Assembly: GCA_949316235.1 (NCBI GenBank)
Contig: OX438751.1
Coordinates: 24,333,885 to 24,397,884 of the forward strand
Length of the DNA stretch: 64,000 bases
Direction of reading: 5' to 3'
DNA from: Oegoconia quadripuncta
Taxonomy: Eukaryota > Arthropoda > Insecta > Lepidoptera > Autostichidae
Part shown: positions 42,401 through 51,279 of the stretch, one piece after another
Layout: each line of letters begins with the position of its first letter
Numbering within the stretch: position 1 is the stretch's first letter
The notes under the pieces: model-generated
Databases searched by the model: none
The model's input: only the letters and a program-made list of their open reading frames with translations
What the model was told of the DNA's origin: nothing
Program-made: the position numbers and the translations under genes

Positions 42401-45043
42401 CCCGTCACACGGCACGGCGTATTCTTTCTTGATTAAATTTTCCATCTGTGCCATGTACTCTACCGCGAAAGCAGGGTCGCGGTCCATCTTTTTCTCGATG
42501 TTTTTCAATCTTCTTAGGGCGGAGTCATAACTCGGCGGCATAGTGGGCGTGTCATCTCGCCATGTCAGCCCAACTTCATAGCGACCGTTCTTGCACTCAA
42601 CCGTCTCGTTGAACTTGGTGAGCGCTCGCTGATCAGTGGGTGACACCTTAGTGGTTAGTGCCACCCCTAGCGCATCGATCCTGAAGTGTGCCTCGATTCG
42701 TTCGTGAAGGCTTCTATCTTCTTCAGTATGCATGTGCAGGTGGAGGACGGAGGCTTCGTCTCTGTATATACTGGCTCGTGGTGCGGTGCCGTGGATCACC
42801 CAGCCCAGCTGAGTCTTGGAGGCGGCGGGTTCGTGTCTTCTACCAGTCCTCAGCTCGCGGGTGACGATCATTTCCCAATTATCAGCACCAATCAGCAGTT
42901 TAGGTATTGCTAGTTCGTAGCTTACATTTTCAATCGGTAGATCGCGCAGGTGTTCATAATTCAATAGGCGTGCTGGTATCGTTTGCTTCGCCAGAGTGAG
43001 TTCTTTCACTGTGCGTGCTGCGATCTTCTGTGTGTGGTTGCCGGTCTGTAATTGTATCTTGACCAGGCGACTATCGTTCTCCCGTCGGGATGAGTTCACT
43101 CCGTGTATATGGAGTGGTGATGCTGGTCCGCCGGCGTTTACATACCGTGCCAGCTCTTCATCAATGAGGGTGATAGAGGATCCCTCATCCAGCAGTGCAT
43201 AGGTCTTCACTTCGCCGCCGGGGCCAGCCACGGTCACCGGACACACCTTCAGTAGTACCTCGCTGTGATTTGTACTTCCGTTGACAACTAGTACTGTCCC
43301 GTCGGTAGATGTCGCGGCGGTCGGCATGGGCGTCGTGGTAGCGGTGGAAAACGCAGTTGAGTGGAGCAGCGAATGATGCGGACGTGAACAGCCTTGGACG
43401 CCGCATAGTTTAGCGCGGCAGTGGTTACGCCGATGTGCTTTATTAATGCATTTAAAACACAATTTCTTCTCTTTGACCCACTGCCACCGACGGTCCATAC
43501 TGAGCGCCCGGTATTGATCGCACTGTGGGACGTTGTGTCGTGCCCCACAGTATAAACACCGTTCATCCTCAGCGTCGTTCGTGTCGGTATCGGAGGCAGT
43601 AGGAGCAGCGGAGGTGGCGTAGGTTGTTGCTCGTCGAATTGCGTCCGCTCGCCGCGTGGTGGCGCTGCTGGCGTTTTTCACATTTCTGACTGGCGGTGCG
43701 GTGGTACTCGGTGCGTATGCGTGTTTCAATGCGCGGTCGGCTTCTCTCATTAGAAAATGCGATAGTGTCACGATCTGTGGCTCTGAATCGTCTCCGTAGT
43801 CCTCGGCGTAATCACACCAACGTGAGCGTAGATGCGGGCTTAACTTCTCTATGACTTCTCGTGCTAGCAGCGGATTGTTTAAGTAACCGCGCTGATCGAG
43901 GCTATTCAGCACTTGGACAATGTTCTGTAGTTTCACCGCTAGAGTGTTCAACTCGGACGCGCTGGGGCCTGGACGTGGAAGTTTTCTAATATCGTTGAGA
44001 GCTTGATCAATCATCACCTCTGGACGGCCGTAGCATTGTTCTAATGTTCTCATTATTTTCACAGGATCCATAGTAGTGTGTAGAAGTGCGTGGACTGCGT
44101 CGCGTGCTTCTCCTTTCAAACAGTTGCGTAGTCTCGCCATGTTCTCTACAGCACTGAATTGGTAGACTGACGTGGAGTCTCTCATCGCTGCCTTGAAGGG
44201 AAGCCACTCACCGGGAGCTCCTGTGAAGGTAGGGAGCTCTGTGGCCTGTCTCGGCGGCGGTCTTACTCGTGCCATCTGTTTTATTGCATCCGCAAGCTGT
44301 TCGATTCCTCTTCCCTGGCTGCGGCTGCGGTTGTGGACCGGAGTCGGTGAGCGGGGACGATCGTTATTTTGCTTCGGCGTGTCGACCCACTCGGTTGGTT
44401 TCGATGGTGTTGTCTGCTGCCGTATGCTCGCTGCATACTCCCCCCGTAGAGGACGCGAGGCGTGGGCGTTCACAGACGTCATCGTTGCCACGTTCTGTGG
44501 CTGGTGCACGGCTGCGGTGGTCGCGGCAGCTGGTGGTGCACTTGGCTGTTGCAATGAGCTTATTTCACGTTCGGAAGAGATAGGCTCATGCTGGCGAAGC
44601 CATTCGTCGACTCGATCCTCCAGCATTGGCTGATTGTGTACGCTGCCTGCATGGCTTTCTTCTGCATGGATACTCGCAATTTCAAACGCTAACTTTTTCT
44701 GAATGAGGTCGGCTTCGAGACGCAGCTCTCGACGTCTGACTTCGGCGAGTCTCTCTTCAGCTTCAAGTTCGGCTTGCTTGATGCGGGCGGCGGTGCTGGC
44801 GCTGGTCATGCGTGAACGCACGGAGCCAGGAGCGGGGTGGCGTACACCGGAGGTAGTCGGCGCAGTGGTTTCGTGGTGCGTATTCGACGCGTGGAGTCCC
44901 TGAGAAGCTGGTTCACGGACTGGAACGGGTGCTCGTGTCTCGCCGGGTTGCTGGTTGCAAGGTTCGTCGGTAGCACTCGGCGAACCCGGTGGATCTTCGA
45001 AAACTCGTCTATCGTCTCCAGATTGGCTTCTTGTCACGACCAT
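39332..45043 (-). CDS. BEL/Pao gag-pol polyprotein
   Basis: One frame of 1903 codons. Gag is about residues 1-480 with a charged helical stretch near 85-130; Cys/His knuckles follow at 496-560 (CLYCGARHNVPQC, CFKCINKAHRRNHC). The aspartic protease motif ALLDEGSS is at 616-623. Reverse transcriptase spans about 880-1150 with VTADIEEMF (949-957) and YMDD (1029-1032). RNase H has FCDAS near 1210, LELQAA near 1255 and WTDS near 1284. Integrase has an HHCC region (H1510, H1515, C1545, C1548) and acidic residues D1581, D1643 and E1692 (DYFGP, YSDNATNF, GGAWERL). All key residues appear present. Gag and pol are fused without frameshift, as in many BEL/Pao elements. The start used is the ATG at 45043, 56 bp after the 5' LTR. 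Confidence 0.95.
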   Translation of the reverse strand: MVVTRSQSGDDRRVFEDPPGSPSATDEPCNQQPGETRAPVPVREPASQGLHASNTHHETTAPTTSGVRHPAPGSVRSRMTSASTAARIKQAELEAEERLAEVRRRELRLEADLIQKKLAFEIASIHAEESHAGSVHNQPMLEDRVDEWLRQHEPISSEREISSLQQPSAPPAAATTAAVHQPQNVATMTSVNAHASRPLRGEYAASIRQQTTPSKPTEWVDTPKQNNDRPRSPTPVHNRSRSQGRGIEQLADAIKQMARVRPPPRQATELPTFTGAPGEWLPFKAAMRDSTSVYQFSAVENMARLRNCLKGEARDAVHALLHTTMDPVKIMRTLEQCYGRPEVMIDQALNDIRKLPRPGPSASELNTLAVKLQNIVQVLNSLDQRGYLNNPLLAREVIEKLSPHLRSRWCDYAEDYGDDSEPQIVTLSHFLMREADRALKHAYAPSTTAPPVRNVKNASSATTRRADAIRRATTYATSAAPTASDTDTNDAEDERCLYCGARHNVPQCDQYRALSMDRRWQWVKEKKLCFKCINKAHRRNHCRAKLCGVQGCSRPHHSLLHSTAFSTATTTPMPTAATSTDGTVLVVNGSTNHSEVLLKVCPVTVAGPGGEVKTYALLDEGSSITLIDEELARYVNAGGPASPLHIHGVNSSRRENDSRLVKIQLQTGNHTQKIAARTVKELTLAKQTIPARLLNYEHLRDLPIENVSYELAIPKLLIGADNWEMIVTRELRTGRRHEPAASKTQLGWVIHGTAPRASIYRDEASVLHLHMHTEEDRSLHERIEAHFRIDALGVALTTKVSPTDQRALTKFNETVECKNGRYEVGLTWRDDTPTMPPSYDSALRRLKNIEKKMDRDPAFAVEYMAQMENLIKKEYAVPCDGTEKECPYKWYLPHFAVLNPNKPGKVRIVFDAAAVTRETSLNDKLIEGPDMLQSLMSILFKFREYPIAVTADIEEMFLRIKIRKQDQPAQMFLWRGRDRTSPPRDMKMTSMIFGATCSPFLAHSVRNHNAHAHAHTHPLAFRAITEDHYMDDFVSSYETTEAAAATIKEVIEVHAQAGFQLRGWNSNSEGALIDVPTMLRAHSTTRLGHDNKTLGLIWNPKEDELGFNTAMPRVPAEVRTRDRAPTKREALSAAMSVYDPLGLLSCYTISAKIYLQQLWRLQIGWDDPLPDEHANDLLSWLESIERVAALRLPRCYDKRKGHAKRKLHVFCDASQEAYATAAYWQLENDDGTVHVVLAAAKAKVAPLKTQSIPRLELQAALIGARLADTIQRGHRLPIDEITYWTDSRTVLHWIRKDARRHTPFVAHRLGEIAELTEVRQWRWTPSEMNVADVATRSKYVPTNAEDWWFTGPEFLKHEKEKWPSEPATLETEEEVIVNSITTQQQRPLPNIDRFSNLQRLLRATAAILLFIDKCRRREKHMSVAHLERAEKLWLTHAQEESFPEEISRLRAGKTLARTSRLIKLDPVLDKDGLLRVNGRIGAAQLPAHTKRPVILDGRHPLTRLIVLEEHANAGHASRERVVNELRQRYWVLRLRPTIRTVARNCAHCRLRRATPSIPICGDLPAARLDPYHRPFSNCGLDYFGPMTVTVGRRHEKRWGALFTCLTTRAVHLELVASLTTDSAIMALRRMAARRGWPAIMYSDNATNFKGADVELRAAYAEWAPALRDYGLRHRLTWRYIPPGAPNQGGAWERLVRSVKVALTAVLHEKSPKEEVLRTVLTEIEHSINARPLTHVSVEPDDPEALTPNHFLLGSSQGLPCTGPCQEGDRRMWRTSQALADEFWRRWVREYLPTLVARGSSRDVLQRPLQTGDMVIVTDATLPRNTWPRGIVEKIYPGRDGEIRSADVRTRGGTFRRPTSKLAVLSVKEAPQSLRRGEDDKDSEQEKDHEGRTPSQPMHATLTS
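39411..39423 (-). other. Polypurine tract
   Basis: GCCGGGGGGAGGA on the element strand directly before the 3' LTR, the primer for plus-strand synthesis. It overlaps the gag-pol reading frame. Confidence 0.85.
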
Positions 45044-45079
45044 CTTCTTGGTTCAATTCCTGCAGTTCTTGCTTGATCC

Positions 45080-45096
45080 GGCTCGATGGTCCAAAC
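45080..45096 (-). other. Primer-binding site
   Basis: On the element strand TGGACCATCGAGCCGG begins 2 nt inside the 5' LTR boundary. Its complement ends ...CCGGCTCGATGGTCCA, close (two differences as I recall) to the 3' end of eukaryotic tRNA-Tyr. The tRNA identity is from memory. Confidence 0.6.
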
Positions 45097-45098
45097 AC

Positions 45099-45482
45099 TG
45101 TGGGGGACAGCAGTGGACTGTATGAAGGAATAATTTATTTGCTGGGGAGCGTTCGCTCTTGGTGATTCCTGCATCCAAACTAATACACTGGTTCTATTTC
45201 AATCAGACTTTTATTTCTCCTTAACATGTAGTAGTAGTTCGTATCAGAATACAAGAATACCAAACAATGTACAATATCGCTATATTTATTCCCTAACTAA
45301 GTCTCCCAACTAGTGGGTGTCCGTGAGCAGTGGGCGGGGCGGACGTCCTCTTCTAATCTATTTCCCTCTCGCTCCGACTTGACCTTGCGGGGAACGTTGT
45401 CACTCAACTAGTTAGAGTTGCGTGCATCGGTTGTGAGGGCGTCCGGCCTTCGTGGTCCTTTTCTTGCTCGCTGTCCTTATCA
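45099..45482 (-). repeat. BEL/Pao 5' LTR
   Basis: Same 384 bp as 39027-39410. In the element orientation it starts TGATAAGGAC and ends CCCCACA. It should hold the promoter; I did not identify a convincing core promoter beyond an AT-rich GGAATAAATATAGCG segment. Confidence 0.95.
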
Positions 45483-45487
45483 AATAC
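45483..45487 (+). repeat. BEL/Pao target duplication, right
   Basis: AATAC directly after the LTR, matching 39022-39026. Confidence 0.9.
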
Positions 45488-45492
45488 ATTAA

Positions 45493-45849
45493 GAGGGTGT
45501 ATCCCACAAGGTTTCCATGTAAACTTTCAAGTCCATATTTTTCGAAATGAATAGACCGATTCTAATGAAACTTTATATGTATAAGCATGATACATAGATG
45601 TAAAAAGGTAGTGGAAAACATTTTCAAAATATTAAATTTAAAGAATATATTGCACTTTTTCTGTTACTATGGAAAACTTAAAATCGCTCCAATTTAGTAG
45701 TTCTATTCTTTTTCGAAAATATTCTCTACCAAATGTTTAGATCTATGTACATGTTTTATGCTTGTAAAGTTTCATCAAAATCGGCTTACTCATTTAGAAA
45801 AATTTGGACTTGAAAGTTTATACGGCATACCATGCGGGATAAACCCTCA
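45493..45849. mobile_element. Foldback MITE
   Basis: The left (GAGGGTGTATCCC, AAACTTTCAAGTCCATATTT, ATAGATGTAAA) and right halves are inverted copies of each other over about 170 bp each, with modest divergence, leaving almost no spacer. Ends are GAGGGT...ACCCTC. No coding capacity. Confidence 0.75.
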
Positions 45850-45949
45850 TAACAGTATACAATTTTGTTACCGTTATACGAGAATGTTGACACCTAATTT
45901 TACAGGCACCGGAGACTTCTCTGAAAGCAGTATACCTTGTGGTATATGA

Positions 45950-46385
45950 GAGAACTAAGCCTGCTGAGTGGACCATAAACTTCCACATTAGATTAACTCA
46001 CAGAAATTGGTTCGACCCACTTTTGCATACGAGAAAATATGGGAAAAATGTAACCCCTTGCCAAGATGGGAATATACTGCGGCAGCTACAAGAAATATTC
46101 TAGGAACAGATGCATTTTAGAGGTCGAGGACCGTCAGATGCGTGATCTAGGGCACAATGAGTGCGGGGTGGTGAAAAATTATTTTGCGAACTTAATAGCG
46201 AACTCTTGGATATTGGATGCACAAATCATGCCGATGATATCTCACTTGTGGAAGATTTAGCATTATCAATTCTGATTCAATAACTATATTTTATAACTTC
46301 TAGTATAAATTTGACTTAGCTAGTATAAGAAACCCTTACAGGACCGCTTCATTATCCATCTGTATGTCTGTCAAGACCCTTTGCT
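45950..46385. other. Unassigned stretch
   Basis: A plus frame of 64 codons at 46066-46260 has no recognisable motif. No repeat recognised apart from a TCTGTATGTCTGTC phrase near 46359. Confidence 0.25.
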
Positions 46386-46387
46386 GC

Positions 46388-46625
46388 TTATATATGCACA
46401 ACGGGTTGGTACTTGATCTCAATCGCACCTGATGTTAAAGTGAAGATGAGGTCGAAGGTGGAAGCGTACTGACCCGGAAACCACAACACACTTGGGGGAC
46501 TGGCTATCTTATCTCTGACAACCGGAACACAACAATGCTATTAACATTGTTGCTTGGCGGCAGATTTAGATAAGATTGTGGTAGCTAGCCAGGCGGACAT
46601 TTAAAATGCCCTACTACCAACCAAA
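46388..46625 (-). mobile_element. SINE A, head missing
   Basis: ATATGCACAACGGGTTGGTA to AATGCCCTACTACCAACCAA. The tRNA-like head is absent. Confidence 0.85.
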
Positions 46626-46629
46626 ATCA

Positions 46630-47060
46630 TCACTCAAACATCACAAATGCATGGACGTATGAAGGAGAAATTAAGGTCTACTGCCCATTGAAGTAGTAAA
46701 AATATTCCGTATTTGCCCTCTCAATATGCGGACTTAGAAGGGGGCTTAATTAGCACTTTAAAGATTAATATTTCTTAAACTCGAAACTTTATTATCGAAA
46801 AACTGCGACGGGAAATAAAAACTCATGTAATTTAAAAATGGAACAATTCTTTTACTCCGAAGCATGGCAACTACGGAGGTAACAATCGAACTTTTTATTT
46901 CATTTTCGAATTGCCTTGATAATGGAGAGCTATTTGTTAAAAAAACAAATGAATATTAAAGCGCGTGAAAAATTTATTGTTGTCCGTCTATTCATTTATA
47001 TGCTATAGACTAGTGTTCCGGGCGATTATTATTAAAATAAAAATAAATAAAATAAAAATA
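46630..47060. other. Unassigned stretch
   Basis: No repeat recognised until the LINE tail; TTAATTAGCACTTTAAAGAT and similar AT-rich motifs only. Confidence 0.25.
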
Positions 47061-47065
47061 CTTTT

Positions 47066-48512
47066 ATCAATCAATCAATCAATCAATATCATTTATTGTG
47101 AATCACAGGATTAAGGATGTTACATTAAATTATTACCGCTGTGTTCCGCCCGTAGGCATACAAGGTCAAAATAATTAGGAACTATAAATTAAAGTAAAAT
47201 AAAATAAAGTAATTACATTGCGCATTAAAAAAATCCATAAAACTGTCATAAAATTCCGAAACGTTACATTTGCATTCATTCATTAATATTACATACAATA
47301 AACTACGTACAACATTTATGTCAACAATTTAATAATTTATTATGATGAAACTGAATGTCAAGTAAAAGTGTCAATTATGGTATATTGTCAATTGTCATCT
47401 GTATCAAAAAATTCCTTAATAGAATAAAATGTCTTTTCTACAAGAAAGTCAAATAACTTTCTCCTAAATTCAGAAAACTGGGTGCATTTCTTTAAATCTG
47501 GAGAAAGTTTATTATAAATTTTTGGGGCCATTGCAAACACACTATTTACAAATAGAGTTGTTTTGGCTGGTTTATGCTGGAGCTGGTCCTTACGTCGTGC
47601 GCTCAAAATATTAGGGAACAGTTCAGGGTGGCGTCTAATGTAAAGCGCTATCTCAAATATGTATAATGATGTCAGCGTTAATATTTTGAGATTTTTGAAG
47701 AAGGGTCTGCAGCTATCCATTCTTTTCAAGCCACAGATTGATCGTATACAGCTTTTTTGTGCTATAAATACAGTGTCAATATTTACAGCATTCCCCCAGA
47801 AAATAATTCCATATCTTAGCCTAGCAGCAACATATCCATGGTATGCTGTAATTACGGATTTTTGGTTTACAACTTTATTCAGCATCCGTAAAGCATAAGA
47901 AAACTGACAAATTTTACCACGTATAAATTCCAAATGTGATTGCCATTTCATATTATCATCAATAAATAGTCCCAGAAACTTTGTAGTCTTTGTTTCGCGA
48001 ATCTCTTTACCGTCAAAGTTAATCTTAGTACCAAGTGATTGATTTGTCCTCTGTTTAAAATTCATAATCATTGTTTTTTCTAAATTTATACGTAAATTGT
48101 TAGTTTGGAGCCATTCAATTATACTTGCAAGACTATTACTTATTTCATTTTCATTTTGATATACAACTGTACAATCATCTGCAAATAATACCATTAGGTT
48201 CTTTATTGCCATCGGTAGGTCATTTATATATATGAGGAACAGAAGTGGCCCCAGTACGCTACCTTGGGGAACTCCGAAAGTAACAGTTCGCTGAGAAGAT
48301 GTATATAATTTCTCAACTCCAGTCTTAGTACATATTCTGTTGATTTGTGTAACTTGCATTCTATTAGTAAGATAGGATTCTAGTAAATTCAAGGAATTTC
48401 CTCGCAAGCCATACATTTCTAATTTATTCAATAATATACTGTGTTTAACATAATCAAATGCTTTTGTCATATCTAAATATAGCGCAAATACTGGTTGTTT
48501 ATTTCTCCTGTA
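47066..48512 (-). mobile_element. LINE, 5'-truncated, (ATTG) tail
   Basis: Minus-strand element with RT-coding sequence, about 320 bp of 3'UTR, and a tail of five ATTG-type units at 47068-47090 next to ATCATTTATTGTGAATC. The 5' break is at about 48512, just before RT motif A. The clade is CR1/Jockey/Rex1-like; I cannot place it more closely. Confidence 0.8.
47388..48509 (-). pseudogene. LINE reverse transcriptase, C-terminal two-thirds
   Basis: An open frame of 360 codons from the ATG at 48470, extended upstream without stop to about 48509. RT motif A is QPVFALYLDMTKAFD, motif B GVPQGSVLGPLLFLIYINDL, motif C FADDC; the thumb follows (TTKFLGLFIDDNMKWQSHLE, RYGIIFWGNAV). The C-terminus ends FDTDDN-stop. 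FADD in place of YADD is common in such LINEs. The endonuclease and the first RT motifs are lost, so the copy is dead although the remaining frame is intact. Confidence 0.85.
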
Positions 48513-48514
48513 TT

Positions 48515-48955
48515 AATATATAACAGTATTGAGGCATCCCCAGAGAGTAAAATATAATACTCGTGTTGGGGTTTACTCGCTCGTTCCCCGGACATAATTT
48601 ATTTGCCGGATATAATTATTGCCTTAAATTTTGTGTATAAAAATCATTTCGCGCTTTTCTTAGTAGATAAAACAGCGCCACCTCTTAGAATCCTCGAGAA
48701 CTAATAGGACTGCTGAGAATAAGTGGCCAAAACCAAAATTATTTGAGTCTGTGCTATCAACCATTTGATTTCAGACAAATACAGTCCATAGGTGTTAGTA
48801 GAAATTTTACTATTTTAGTGCAAGAAAAAATTACAAAATTGATTAAAACTATGAGTTTTTGGTCACTTTTCTGTGGTAAGTAATGCATTTTGTTATAACG
48901 AAGTCGGTGTATGACTAGTTCCAAACTCCCATTTTAATACCAATGATGGTTATGA
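48515..48955. other. Unassigned stretch
   Basis: AT-rich; ACTCGCTCGTTCCCCGGACA near 48570 is a small GC island. Nothing recognised. Confidence 0.25.
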
Positions 48956-48960
48956 AAATA

Positions 48961-49038
48961 AATAAACTATCTTTGCCAATAACTTCCATTTCAACCTAAC
49001 ATGCCCTATTTTTTCTTTACGGTAAAAAAACTCATTGG
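48961..49038 (-). mobile_element. MITE family 3 terminus
   Basis: Inverse of 33946-34025 (ATGCCCTATTTTTTCTTTAC, GTAAAAAAACTCATTG). Confidence 0.5.
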
Positions 49039-49039
49039 G

Positions 49040-49440
49040 CGCAACCAGGCATTGACGAACGTATGTGTGCCTTTTTTGCCGGCCGCGAAGACCTCTGACT
49101 TATCAATGTTAAAATTACCCGGGGCAATTTTCGTATCGGCTGACGTCACTGTTGCAATTTGCGCCAACTTTTAATCACTCTGTGTTGGAGCAAACTCAAT
49201 TTAACATTAACCTACGTATTCCGACGAGTTCGTATTAAAATTAAAATTACTTTATCGGTGTGTGACTCTGTGAAACGAAGTTCGATGTTTCTATTTGTAC
49301 TTGGCTGAGTAAATTCGTTTGGAGTTTGCGTGTAAATACGTTTGAGTTGTGTATTTGTTTACGTCACGTTTTAGATTTTGATAATTTTTAATACTCAATT
49401 TCTATAATGGATGTTTATACTTAATCGAACCCAAAAAAGG
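49040..49440. promoter_or_regulatory. Repeat-free block with a CRE
   Basis: Contains the perfect palindrome TGACGTCA at 49141-49148, a CREB/ATF-type site, plus TTGCCGGCCGCGAAG and CCCGGGGCAATTTTCG. No coding frame and no repeat recognised. Function inferred only from the motif. Confidence 0.25.
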
Positions 49441-49674
49441 AGGAGGTACCATGTTTTATTTTAATATCTTAATATCTTAATATCTTTATTGTACACAAAA
49501 TCGTTACAGAAATATGCATTGTATATAAAATGTACAAAGGCGAGCTTAACTCCGATAGAGTTTTCTACCAGCAAACCTTAGAGATACATAGTGTTTATTA
49601 GATTGGGCAGAAAATAGTGTACACAACAATTTATTTAGAAAACCAACAGCTGTTTGACAAATAGAACTTTAATT

Positions 49675-50096
49675 TTTTTTTTATGCACAACGGGTTGGTA
49701 CTTGATCACACCTGATGTTAGAAACCCCAACACATTTGGAGGACTGGCTATCTTATCTCTGACAACCGGAACACAACAATGCTATTAACATGCTAACAAC
49801 ATGGGATTAAACGGCTCCTCTACACGATATATAAAATTGTTGTAACCTTTCTTGAGTGTAAATGATTGATTGAAAAGACACAAACCCTCTGAGTTTCTCG
49901 CTAGCTCTTCTCAGTAGTGGTCGCGTTCCGAGCTAGTGGTAGTTTAAAAAACAAATGACGTTCATAAGTGCATATTGGATTGCCTACATGAATAAATGAT
50001 TTTCATTTCATTCATTTCATTGCTGCTTGGCGGCAGATTTAGATAAGATGGTGGTAGCTAGCCAGGCGGACATTTAAAATGCCCTACCACCAACCG
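49675..50096 (-). mobile_element. SINE A split by a LINE end
   Basis: The tail and distal body run 49675-49793 (with a deletion after GGTTGGTACTTGATC), stop at GCTATTAACAT, and resume at about 50022 (TGCTGCTTGGCGGCAG) to CCCTACCACCAACC. Confidence 0.85.
49796..50022 (+). mobile_element. LINE 3' end nested in SINE A
   Basis: AAACGGCTCCTCTACACGAT to GCCTACATGAATAAATGATT and CATTTCATTCATTTCAT. Inverse orientation of 5583-5800, which lacks the SINE context; the tail is the AATG-type. Confidence 0.8.
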
Positions 50097-50344
50097 AAAG
50101 TTTAGGGTTTCCTAAAGTGACGAAATATAAATAGTATAGGTACTTGGAGTGATAATTAAGTGACACAAAAAAGTTAGTTACGTCTGAATACACTAATTTA
50201 TAAGTTGGTAACACCTATTGCGTGTGTGTGCGTGCGTGTGGAAGTTCTACATTTTTCGACTGGTAACTCCGCTCCTGATTAAGAATAACTTATCCCCTAG
50301 GAACCACAGCCGAATTCATACAAAAAATATTGATCTTCTATACT

Positions 50345-50512
50345 AAAGGTACGACATTGGAACCTTCAAGAAACGAGCCTACACCTTCCTCAAAGGCCGG
50401 CAACGCATCTGTGACCCTTTTGGTGTTGCGGGTGTCCATGGGCGGCGGTGATTGCTTTCCATCAGGTGACCCGCATGCTCGTTTGCCGCCCTCTCATATA
50501 AAAAAAAAAAGG
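50345..50512 (+). mobile_element. LINE 3' end, near copy of 3525-3748
   Basis: A plus frame reads [20 protein letters not shown] and ends HGRR-stop, then GCCGCCCTCTCATATAAAAA. The shared part with 3605-3745 is close to identical. Confidence 0.75.
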
Positions 50513-50534
50513 TGGTTTTAGAATGGTTTGTCTT

Positions 50535-51162
50535 AAGTCAATAGTTCTAAAGCTCGGACGTTTCTGTCAAATTTATTATATTATAACCCTATTGTATTAT
50601 ATTTCCGCTGAGTGTGCTGGAGCTATCGAAAAAATAATGACGTTGTTTTGTTCGGCCGTCTGAGTTCGAAATAGGAATTTGAATTTAAATATAGAGAAAC
50701 GAAAAGGAAAAAGAACAAAAAGATTACTAACTAAAATCACCAACGAGACGCAATACCGTCACGTTACAACTTTGTGGCACTACTCCTAAACCAGGCTTCC
50801 AACTGATTGCTCAGGAGTAGGCCGCAATAAATAATAGAAACAGGAAGACTTGAATATTGTATTGTAATAAAAAGGCACTGTTATAAAACAATGACTTTAC
50901 GAATGATAATGAATTTTATGATAGTGATAGCTCCAGCGCACTCAGCGGAAATATAATAGAATTTAGGTTACAATATAGTAAGTTTGACAGGTACGTCCGA
51001 GCTTTTGGACTGTTGAAAATATAATGTCGTTGTTTTGTTCGGCCGTCTGAGTTCGAAATAGGAATTTGAATTTAATTATAAAGAAACGAAAAGGAAAAAG
51101 AACAAAAAGATTACTAACTAAAATCACCAACGAGACGCAATACCGTCACGTTACAACTTTGT
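50535..51162. repeat. Inverted pair plus direct repeat
   Basis: 50535-50627 is inverted at 50926-51014 (CTCGGACGT..., TTCCGCTGAGTGTGCTGGAG), while 50635-50775 recurs directly at 51021-51162 (GTTCGGCCGTCTGAGTTCGA ... GACGCAATACCGTCACGTTA) with only a few differences. Each direct copy follows an inverted arm. Confidence 0.8.
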
Positions 51163-51279
51163 ATGGGTGATCGAAAATTTTTTCATTGAATTCGGCTATG
51201 GAACCTTGGGGAAAGTTGTTCGTAATCAGGTGTGGAGTCAACAGTAATAATCAGGAATATTTCACCCTGTATAAATAGG

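Larger units (their letters stand above)
39027..45482 (-). mobile_element. Complete BEL/Pao LTR retrotransposon
   Basis: A 6456-bp element in minus orientation: 5' LTR 45099-45482, primer-binding site, one gag-pol frame, polypurine tract, 3' LTR 39027-39410, flanked by AATAC on both sides. The LTRs show no difference by eye and the reading frame is uninterrupted, so the insertion is young. No env-like frame follows pol. GC content and codon use differ visibly from the AT-rich surroundings. BEL/Pao membership follows from gag-PR-RT-RNaseH-IN order in a single frame and from the 5-bp duplication. It sits ~90 bp from a SINE B and 5 bp from a foldback element. Confidence 0.95.
50255..51272. mobile_element. 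MITE family 1, rearranged
   Basis: Outer arms 50253-50335 (GTAACTCCGCTCCTGATTAA, AACCACAGCCGAATTC) and 51163-51272 (GAATTCGGCTATGGAACCTT, ending TTTCACCCTGTA) are inverted copies. The interior holds a LINE 3' end (50345-50510), an imperfect inverted pair and a direct repeat described below. Confidence 0.6.

Noticed and set aside
39380..45076. Many plus-strand and alternative minus frames of 60-150 codons across the BEL/Pao element
   Set aside because: All overlap the single gag-pol frame and are by-products of its GC-rich codons.
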